Positions 58,646 through 64,000 of a DNA stretch of 64,000 bases are shown piece after piece. Below the pieces are notes generated by a model that was not told the origin of the DNA, did no database searches, and worked only from the letters and a program-made list of their open reading frames with translations. The stretch comes from Enterocloster lavalensis (GTDB taxonomy: Bacteria; Bacillota; Clostridia; Lachnospirales; Lachnospiraceae). The stretch lies in assembly GCF_902364025.1 (NCBI RefSeq), contig NZ_CABJCG010000023.1, positions 1 through 64,000 on the forward strand. The letters are read 5' to 3'. The translations under genes and the position numbers were made by a program. Within the stretch, counting starts at the first letter, position 1. The number at the start of each line of letters is the position of its first letter.

Positions 58646-59247
58646 TTGTTCTCAGCACCTCCTTTTTTGCGGGTCAAAAGACCAAGAACGGCGCAGGCGA
58701 GAATAATCAGGGCTGCGTTGACGTTAAATACATAGCTTGCAACGAACGCGATTACCAGCACGACCATGGAACTCCAGCTGCGCTGCTTCACCAGGCCCTG
58801 AGTCATTTCCAGCACCACCTGGGCGATCACCGCGGCCACGCCGGACTGCATGCCGTTTAACATCCAGCCCACGTAGGGGTTGCTGCGGAACGCGGTGTAA
58901 CACAGGGAGATCAGGGAGAGGATGGTGAAGGGAGGAATCACGGTGGCTAACACCGAGATGATCAGTCCGGGAACCCGCGCCAGCTGGTAGCCCACCACGA
59001 TGGCTCCGTTTACCGCGATGGGCCCGGGGCAGGACTGGGCGATGGCTACCAGATCCAGCATTTCCTGATCGTCGATCCAGTGGTACTGGTCCACAAATTT
59101 TTTCTTCATCAGCGTGACGATCACATAGCCGCCGCCGAAGGTAAAGGTACTGAGGTAGAGGTTGGAAATAAACAGTTTTAACAATATCTTTTTTCGGCTC
59201 TCGTTCTCATGAGGCCGGATGGCTTCCTGGGCTGTCATAGAAATCAT
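58642..59247 (-). CDS. Chromate transporter half-protein, first subunit
   Basis: This 201-residue CHR half-protein has the FTFGGGYVIVTLMKKKFVDQYHW and AQSCPGPIAVNGAIVVGYQ motifs, matching the other half. The frame extends upstream to 59478 but through AT-rich noncoding sequence. ATG 59247 has GGAAGG at a normal distance, and ATG 59238 has GGAG 9 bp upstream. It is first in the operon, divergent from the LysR-type gene by about 180 bp, and partner of the next gene by a 4-bp overlap. Confidence 0.9.
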   Translation of the reverse strand: MISMTAQEAIRPHENESRKKILLKLFISNLYLSTFTFGGGYVIVTLMKKKFVDQYHWIDDQEMLDLVAIAQSCPGPIAVNGAIVVGYQLARVPGLIISVLATVIPPFTILSLISLCYTAFRSNPYVGWMLNGMQSGVAAVIAQVVLEMTQGLVKQRSWSSMVVLVIAFVASYVFNVNAALIILACAVLGLLTRKKGGAENK

Positions 59248-59339
59248 CTCCGTTTTCCTTCCCTGTTCGGGATATTTATTCCACTGCATGATCCGGCAAC
59301 CGGCGCGCCGCAAGGGTGACGGAGCCTTATCGCTGTATC

Positions 59340-59410
59340 TACTATAGAACTTGTAAATCCATATGTAAAATAGTATAATTTTATAATATATATAATGAAT
59401 TCGATATGAA
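59340..59410. promoter_or_regulatory. AT-rich divergent promoter region of chromate genes and LysR gene
   Basis: This short stretch is much richer in A/T than its surroundings and includes overlapping TATAAT-like elements (TAGTATAATTTTATAATATA). LysR-type regulators bind T-N11-A sites in such divergent gaps, and the layout fits. Exact start sites cannot be set. Confidence 0.5.
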
Positions 59411-59425
59411 TTGGAGGAAATGAAT

Positions 59426-60355
59426 GTGACGCTGCGGCATCTGAGGATTTTTCTGACTGTGTGCGAGGCCGGAAGCATGACCGGGGCGGCGAACCGGCTG
59501 TTTACGGCCCAGCCGTCGGTCAGCCTGGCAATCCGGGAAATGGAGGAATACTATGGCGTTAAGCTGTTTGACCGCATCTCCAAGAAGCTGTTTCTGACAG
59601 AGGCGGGGCACCAGGTGCTGGAATACGCCAGGCACATTATCGCGTTGTTCGACGAGATGGAGCAGGAGGTGCGCAACCCGGACATGAGCGGAACGCTGCG
59701 GGTGGGCACCAGCATCACTGTTGGTACGTTTCTGCTGCCCGGATATGTGAAGGAGCTGGCCCGCCTTTATCCGGAGCTGCGGGTGGAGGCCAGAATTGAG
59801 AATTCCAACAACATCGAGAAGTGCGTTCTCTCCAATGAGATCGATCTCGGCGTGATCGAGGGCATCGCCCACAGCCGCTACATCAACAGCGAGAGCTTCC
59901 ACGGGGACAGACTGGCCTTTGTCTGCCCGCCGGGACACCGGTTTGCCGGGAAACAGGGCGTGAAGCTGGGGGATCTGCAGAGCGAGAGCTTTATTCTGCG
60001 GGAGAAGGGCAGCGCCGGGCGGGAGATTTTCGACGGCCTGGCGGCTGCCCATGAGCTGGATATCCGCATCGCCTGGCAGAGCACCAGCAACCAGGCCATC
60101 ATCCACGGGGTGGCGGCCGGTTTCGGGCTTTCCGTGCTTCCGGCCTCCCTGGCCGCAGAGGGGGTGGAGCGCGGGAGTATCGCGGAATTTACGGTGGAGG
60201 GACTATCCATGGAACGGAAATTCTGCGTTATCTACCATAAAAACAAATTCCTGGCCCGGGGGGCCAGGGAATTGATCCGTCTGTTTAAAGAGGGCGGGGA
60301 GGAAAAGCCCGTCGCCCCTACGCGGTCAGAGCCTTTAACCGCGGGATATCGGTGA
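59426..60355 (+). CDS. LysR-type transcriptional regulator
   Basis: This 309-residue regulator has the winged-helix N-terminus TLRHLRIFLTVCEAGSMTGAANRLFTAQPSVSLAIREME and a periplasmic-binding-like effector domain (about residues 90-300, including LRVGTSITVGTFLLPGYVKEL). GTG 59426 is 8 bp after GGAGG, and an ATG two codons earlier is too close. It is divergent from the chromate transporter pair, the expected target. Its last 38 bp overlap the convergent Crp/Fnr gene end. Confidence 0.9.
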   Translation: MTLRHLRIFLTVCEAGSMTGAANRLFTAQPSVSLAIREMEEYYGVKLFDRISKKLFLTEAGHQVLEYARHIIALFDEMEQEVRNPDMSGTLRVGTSITVGTFLLPGYVKELARLYPELRVEARIENSNNIEKCVLSNEIDLGVIEGIAHSRYINSESFHGDRLAFVCPPGHRFAGKQGVKLGDLQSESFILREKGSAGREIFDGLAAAHELDIRIAWQSTSNQAIIHGVAAGFGLSVLPASLAAEGVERGSIAEFTVEGLSMERKFCVIYHKNKFLARGARELIRLFKEGGEEKPVAPTRSEPLTAGYR

Positions 60356-60989
60356 TGGTCACCGTGCCGCGGGAGAGGGACACCAGCCCTTCCTTCTCAA
60401 AATATTTCAACATGCGGGAGACTACTTCCCGGGCGCTGCCCAGATTTTTGGCGATCTGGTCGTGGGTGGCGGTGATGGCGGTGGAGCCGCTTCGGCGGCG
60501 CTCATCCTCCAGGTAGGAGGCCAGACGCTTGTCAAAGCTGGAAAACAGAATCTGGCTGATGGCCCACATCACGTCGGAGAAGCGTTCGGCCGTCTGTTTG
60601 TAGATGAAATTTTCCACGTAGATATTGGTTTCCATAAAACGGTGGACGCAGCCGGCCCGGGTGATCAGCACCTGACTTGGCTCCGCGGCCTCCACATAGA
60701 TGTCGAAGGTGATTTCCGACATGACGCAGGAGGCGGAGAGCGTGCAGAGTTCTCCCGGTCCTACCCGGAACAGGGTTACCTCCCGTCCCTCGTCGGACTG
60801 GATGTAGATGCGCAGCTCGCCGGAGAGCACCAGCAGAACTCCCAGGCACTCGTCGCAGTCGCTGCGCACAAAGCTGCCCTTTTCATAACCGCGGATCATG
60901 GAACAGGACACAAAGGCATGCTGCTCATCCGCTTTTAAATGTTCCCAGAACGGGTAGTGCTCCGCTAAAATAGATGGGATATCCGTCAT
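60318..60989 (-). CDS. Crp/Fnr family transcriptional regulator
   Basis: This 223-residue regulator has a cyclic-nucleotide-like beta-roll (residues about 20-125, including LLVLSGELRIYIQSDEGREVTLFRVGPGELC), a dimer helix and a helix-turn-helix (THDQIAKNLGSAREVVSRMLKYFEKEGLV). There are cysteines in the sensory part (for example SDCDECLG) but not the four-cysteine FNR cluster. Nitric oxide, redox or metal sensing is possible. It overlaps the convergent LysR gene by 38 bp. The gene is last in a run with the ACT and iron-sulfur genes. Confidence 0.9.
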   Translation of the reverse strand: MTDIPSILAEHYPFWEHLKADEQHAFVSCSMIRGYEKGSFVRSDCDECLGVLLVLSGELRIYIQSDEGREVTLFRVGPGELCTLSASCVMSEITFDIYVEAAEPSQVLITRAGCVHRFMETNIYVENFIYKQTAERFSDVMWAISQILFSSFDKRLASYLEDERRRSGSTAITATHDQIAKNLGSAREVVSRMLKYFEKEGLVSLSRGTVTITDIPRLKALTA

Positions 60990-61018
60990 GCTGAAATTAC
61001 CTCCTTATGGTTGGAAAA

Positions 61019-61384
61019 TCAATGGATTCGGCAGCCGCTCTGCTCCAAAAGCGCCAGCGCCCGGCCGAAATCCGGTTCCTTTATCAGAATGTAGTCGGTA
61101 TTGTAGGTGGAGACGGCAAAGAGGCTGATTTTGCCCTCCGCCAGTATTCCGGAGATTTGAGCCAGTATGCCCACCAGGGAGAAATCCAGCACGCCCTGCA
61201 CGCGAAACGCCCGCCATCCGTCCTCGCGGACCAGCGTGTTTGCCGGAACCCGGCCGGTGGGACAGACCAGGGAAATCTCTTCGTCGGTTCTGCTGAGAAA
61301 ACACCAGGGCGTGTTTGGATCGACGCCGGAGCAGTCCTCCAGCTTGCAGACCGTGAAGTTCTCATCGATAACATGTAATTCCAT
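61019..61384 (-). CDS. ACT domain-containing protein
   Basis: This 121-residue protein has a tandem-ACT-like fold of the CASTOR/GATSL type (VQGVLDFSLVGILAQISGILAEGKISLFAVSTYNTDYILIKEPDFGRALALLEQSG). Such proteins bind amino acids or small ligands and usually control enzymes or transport. The ligand is unknown. AAGGAGCA precedes the ATG. It lies 29 bp upstream of the Crp/Fnr gene on the same strand and probably shares its message. Confidence 0.85.
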   Translation of the reverse strand: MELHVIDENFTVCKLEDCSGVDPNTPWCFLSRTDEEISLVCPTGRVPANTLVREDGWRAFRVQGVLDFSLVGILAQISGILAEGKISLFAVSTYNTDYILIKEPDFGRALALLEQSGCRIH

Positions 61385-61498
61385 ATGATATGCTCCTTGC
61401 TGGGAAAAATTGTCATTTGCTTTGCAGGACCGGCTGACAGCCGTAAATTATCCGTTAAAACTATTATAAGGGCGGGGGCTGCGAAATGCAAGGCTGCC

Positions 61499-61558
61499 CG
61501 GAAAAACTCAGACAGGGCGGCGGCAATTCCATAATCGGAACAGCCGCCGCCCTGTCTG
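61499..61558 (-). terminator. Intrinsic terminator for the iron-sulfur/thioredoxin operon
   Basis: CAGACAGGGCGGCGGC (61509-61524) and GCCGCCGCCCTGTCTG (61543-61558) form a perfect 16-bp stem. Read on the minus strand it is followed by AGTTTTTCC. It ends the genes reading from 62724 to 61618. Confidence 0.9.
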
Positions 61559-61617
61559 GGTTGCATGTATGTTTTAGAAGGAGTTAGAAAAAGGTTGGCA
61601 AAATACAAAGGCCGCCG

Positions 61618-62190
61618 CTAATCGCGGGCCTTGGCCTTGCAGATCATCTGGGTCATGGTGCCCATGGGGCAGTAGACGCACCAGGAACGGGGCTTGAACA
61701 GCACCATGGTGATCAGCCCCAGGATCGTGGAGGTGAGCATCACGCTGTAAAAGCCAAAGGCAAACTGGGAAACCCACAGGGGGAGTCCGGTGATGTGGTA
61801 GGCCTGATGCCAGGGCAGGCGGAAGGTCCACAGCAGCGTCACCACCTGGCGCAGATCCCGGGCGCCCTTAAAGACCAGCGCGGTATTGAAAAGCATCTGC
61901 CCGAACATGACCATAAAAAAGGCCAGGAATCCGTAGCGGAATCCCTTGGAGCTGAGCCATGCGGGGGCAGGGCGGCAGCCGGACAGATGAAATTTGCGGC
62001 CCAGCAGAGCAAAGAGCTGGCCACGGCCACAGTAGGTGTGGCAGTAAGCCTTGCTCCCGGTCACCAGGGAGATGACGATGGGGACAATAAAACAGATCAG
62101 TCCCAGCCAGGCGAACAAAATGTTAAAAAATCCCAAAATCAGGTAAGTAAGGGAGGCGATCCAGAGGTAGTCGGACCATTTTTTCTTCAT
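61618..62190 (-). CDS. Membrane protein with NapH-like 4Fe-4S motifs
   Basis: This 190-residue membrane protein has about four helices and two cysteine clusters facing the cytoplasm: GSKAYCHTYCGRGQLFALL and CVYCPMGTMTQMICKAKA, as in NapH/NosR/RdxA-type electron carriers. It overlaps the ferredoxin gene by 4 bp (ATGA), behind GGGAGG. With the ferredoxin and thioredoxin genes it may form a small electron-transfer module across the membrane. The electron acceptor is unknown. Confidence 0.82.
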   Translation of the reverse strand: MKKKWSDYLWIASLTYLILGFFNILFAWLGLICFIVPIVISLVTGSKAYCHTYCGRGQLFALLGRKFHLSGCRPAPAWLSSKGFRYGFLAFFMVMFGQMLFNTALVFKGARDLRQVVTLLWTFRLPWHQAYHITGLPLWVSQFAFGFYSVMLTSTILGLITMVLFKPRSWCVYCPMGTMTQMICKAKARD

Positions 62191-62405
62191 GCCATACCTC
62201 CCTCTGCCGCCTCTCGGGCGTTCATGGAAATAATGCAGGCCGGGCATTCCTTCTCACATTTGCCGCAGCCCACGCATAAGGCCGGATCCACCGACGCGTA
62301 ATATCCGTTTGAAATACAGATGGCGCGGCGGGGGCAGACCTTCACGCAGCAGCCGCAGGCGACGCATCGCGCCGTGTCGACTGCCGCCAGACGTTTAGGC
62401 GCCAT
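62187..62405 (-). CDS. Small 2[4Fe-4S] ferredoxin-like protein
   Basis: This 72-residue protein has two full motifs, CVACGCCVKVCP and CVGCGKCEKECP, of a bacterial-type ferredoxin that carries two clusters. It starts right after the thioredoxin stop codon (62407) and ends with an ATGA overlap into the membrane protein gene, showing one message. It probably passes electrons to the membrane protein. Confidence 0.92.
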   Translation of the reverse strand: MAPKRLAAVDTARCVACGCCVKVCPRRAICISNGYYASVDPALCVGCGKCEKECPACIISMNAREAAEGGMA

Positions 62406-62406
62406 A

Positions 62407-62724
62407 TCAGCCCAAACGCTCCAGCATGGATTCCAACTGTTTGCGGCTGATTACACCGCTGTTCTGGAACACCAGCTTACCGTCTTTAAAGAAGAGAAGG
62501 GTGGGGACGGTCATGATTTTATACTGGTTGGCCAGCTCCATTTCCTCATCGATGTCTACTTTGTAGAACTGTACATTGGTCAATTCTTCGGCTGCTTTTT
62601 CCAGAACCGGCGCCAGCATTTTGCAGGGGCCGCACCAGGTGGCGAAGAAGTCCACCACTACAACGTGATCTGCGGAATTTGTCTTTTCGTTAAAATTTGC
62701 TTTGCTTAAATGTTCGAGTGTCAT
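62407..62724 (-). CDS. trxA: Thioredoxin
   Basis: This 105-residue thioredoxin has the active site FFATWCGPCKML with C31 and C34, a cis-proline loop KIMTVPTLLFFKDG and normal length. It reduces disulfides in the cytoplasm. It heads the operon with the ferredoxin and the NapH-like protein, so it may feed or be fed by that module. GGAGGGATA precedes the ATG. A GTGATTAAGTCAC palindrome lies about 75 bp upstream (62798-62810). Confidence 0.96.
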   Translation of the reverse strand: MTLEHLSKANFNEKTNSADHVVVVDFFATWCGPCKMLAPVLEKAAEELTNVQFYKVDIDEEMELANQYKIMTVPTLLFFKDGKLVFQNSGVISRKQLESMLERLG

Positions 62725-62797
62725 ATGTTTATCCCTCCGAATGTGTTGGTTGTTTGATTTGTTGAGTTAAGGATACCACATGAAAAGAGGGATTTCT

Positions 62798-62810
62798 GTG
62801 ATTAAGTCAC
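62798..62810. promoter_or_regulatory. Small Crp/Fnr-like palindrome upstream of trxA
   Basis: GTGATTAAGTCAC has GTGA/TCAC arms around a 5-bp centre, the general form of a Crp/Fnr site. A Crp/Fnr gene lies 1.8 kb downstream. No direct evidence links them. Confidence 0.3.
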
Positions 62811-62826
62811 GCACATTCCGGGGGCA

Positions 62827-63495
62827 TTATTCCAGGCCCATCTGACGTTTCAGTTCGGCCAGAGCGTCGTCCACATCGGGGGAGGAGTATTTGGCGATCA
62901 GATCCTCCTCTTCCTTGTCGGAGGCTCCGGTGAGCTCCGCCATGGCCTCCTGGGTAGCCAGATTGGCGTTGATCTTTTCCGCCATCTCATTGAATTTGCT
63001 AAGGCTTCCCGCCATATTTCTGGACTTGATAGCGTTGGCCTTCTCCTGGCTTCTGGCGGCGATGGCTTTGGATTTTAACTCGGACTTTTTCATCTCCATG
63101 GCATGGATCTGATCGGCAAAGGAGTTCAGCGCGGCCACCGCTTTGTCGGCGGCCTCCTCGCATTTGGCCACCACAATCGCCTGGGATTCCTCCTGGGCCT
63201 TGTCCTCGGTCATTTTCTGCAGGGCTTTTCGGGCGTCGTTGTCATTTCCGGCTTTTACGGCTTTCTCGGCAATGGACTGCCATTGGGCGCGGCTGTCCTG
63301 GATTTTCTTGAGCTTTTCCCGGGCGACGCTCAGATTACCTTTGACGGATGCGGTGTCCTTTAAAAGTGTGGAATACTCTTCTTTGGCATCGATGATACAC
63401 TGATCGATGATTTTCTCGGGATCCTCGAAACGGTCCAGCAGTTCGTTGACATTTGATTTGACGATTAAGCTGATTCTCTGAAAAATGGTAGCCAT
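62827..63495 (-). CDS. PspA/IM30 family protein
   Basis: This 222-residue coiled-coil protein binds stressed membranes and forms ESCRT-III-like assemblies. The N-terminus TIFQRISLIVKSNVNELLDRFEDPEKIIDQ is diagnostic, and long Lys/Glu/Ala-rich helices fill the rest up to a C-terminal DDALAELKRQMGL. AAAAGGAGAT precedes the ATG. It lies 14 bp after a membrane protein gene that runs off the window, which may be its membrane partner. Confidence 0.94.
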   Translation of the reverse strand: MATIFQRISLIVKSNVNELLDRFEDPEKIIDQCIIDAKEEYSTLLKDTASVKGNLSVAREKLKKIQDSRAQWQSIAEKAVKAGNDNDARKALQKMTEDKAQEESQAIVVAKCEEAADKAVAALNSFADQIHAMEMKKSELKSKAIAARSQEKANAIKSRNMAGSLSKFNEMAEKINANLATQEAMAELTGASDKEEEDLIAKYSSPDVDDALAELKRQMGLE

Positions 63496-63509
63496 AGTTT
63501 GATCTCCTT

Positions 63510-64000
63510 TTAATCTTTGTATTTGTTCTTTAAATCTTCGTCCTCCAGGTTATCGATGGGAGTTTCTAATATTTTACGTTTTTCTTCCATCTGCTTTAAA
63601 TCATATTTCTTTTTGCGGAGCATGATAAAGCCCAGAACCGAGATGACCACAATAACGCCGATGATCAGGACAGTGTGTTGGATGATATCCTGCGAGGTCG
63701 TTGTCTTTCGCATGATCCGGTCTGCCGACTCGTTAAAAATACTGAAAAAGAATGTATTGTCGTCCAGATCCGACGTGTAATAATAATCCGCGTAGTCGTA
63801 AATAATCTCCTGGGCCTCATGGTCGATCACAGAAGCGGCCTGATTTCCGAGATACAGATATTGTTTGTATACGCCGCTCTCATATTCCAAAAAGAGATAA
63901 ATCAGATGGCCTTCATCATGAAACAACGCATCGTAGCGTTCCTCTAAATAGGCCTGCGCTTCCTCGTCCGTGAGGGATTCGCCCTTGCCGCCGATCTGGT
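63510..64000 (-). CDS. Membrane protein, partial at right window edge (TPM-domain-like)
   Basis: The open frame continues past the window, so the start is missing. The visible 163 residues include a TPM-like C-terminal part (GKGESLTDEEAQAYLEERY then HLIYLFLEYESG), a soluble middle region, one helix (HTVLIIGVIVVISVLGFIML) and a basic/acidic tail (RKKKYDLKQMEEKRK). TPM proteins are membrane proteins of poorly known function and often adjoin PspA. The TTG at 63926 could serve as a start but is internal to a longer frame. Confidence 0.7.
   Translation of the reverse strand, partial: QIGGKGESLTDEEAQAYLEERYDALFHDEGHLIYLFLEYESGVYKQYLYLGNQAASVIDHEAQEIIYDYADYYYTSDLDDNTFFFSIFNESADRIMRKTTTSQDIIQHTVLIIGVIVVISVLGFIMLRKKKYDLKQMEEKRKILETPIDNLEDEDLKNKYKD

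Overview
The window is GC-rich, densely coded bacterial chromosome from the Clostridia (Firmicutes), most likely a gut anaerobe of the Lachnospiraceae/Oscillospiraceae type. The evidence is the clostridial ChW repeats in a secreted L,D-transpeptidase, the Firmicute-style ethanolamine operon (PduL, PduS-like and PduT-like members), a LytS/YesN-type two-component pair, and many strong AGGAGG ribosome binding sites with GTG or TTG starts. I cannot name a species. No rRNA, tRNA, CRISPR array, insertion sequence or phage gene was recognised.

Layout: (1) 0.1-4.0 kb, a sugar-acid operon: aldolase, galactitol-type PTS IIA/IIB/IIC and a galactonate dehydratase. (2) 4.1-7.5 kb, two uncharacterised membrane proteins on the minus strand and a PHP phosphoesterase. 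(3) 7.5-19.5 kb, an ethanolamine-utilisation microcompartment operon (eutA, B, C, L, E, M, T, pduL, a eut hypothetical, eutN, pduS-like, pduT-like, eutS, eutP) behind a leader with mutually exclusive terminator and antiterminator stems. It runs into a binding-protein ABC importer (19.5-23.5 kb) that may supply ethanolamine in place of EutH. (4) 23.6-29.0 kb, a zinc-ribbon membrane protein with a duplicated domain, a short AT-rich unit with an operator-like promoter but no convincing gene, TraX, a TreR-like GntR regulator and an AEC transporter. (5) 29.0-31.3 kb, UDP-galactopyranose mutase and a glycosyltransferase. (6) 31.3-36.0 kb, a sigma-54 activator divergent from a sigma-54 promoter that drives a YjiH/YjiG-like pair and an M20 amidohydrolase. 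(7) 36.0-37.6 kb, a polysaccharide flippase. (8) 37.6-43.4 kb, a sensor kinase and AraC-type response regulator followed by a TctCBA tripartite carboxylate transporter. (9) 43.5-57.1 kb, a large surface-glycan cluster: ATP-grasp, six further glycosyltransferases or sugar enzymes, a DegT aminotransferase, a second flippase, DUF2304 and DUF2142 proteins, RfbC and an ABC-2 exporter permease, with an L,D-transpeptidase embedded. (10) 57.3-64.0 kb, a YgjP-like metallopeptidase, a split chromate transporter with a divergent LysR regulator, a Crp/Fnr regulator, an ACT protein, an iron-sulfur/thioredoxin group, PspA and a partial membrane protein at the right edge.

The glycan genes are scattered in several transcription units, but three of the units (29.0, 36.0 and 43.5 kb) start from nearly identical promoters. 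They share the -35, the -10, part of the 17-bp spacer and about 13 bp downstream, which suggests one coordinated regulon. This repeated promoter, the ethanolamine operon coupled to an ABC importer, its attenuator-like leader, and the unexplained 25.6-26.0 kb transcription unit are the items most worth following up.
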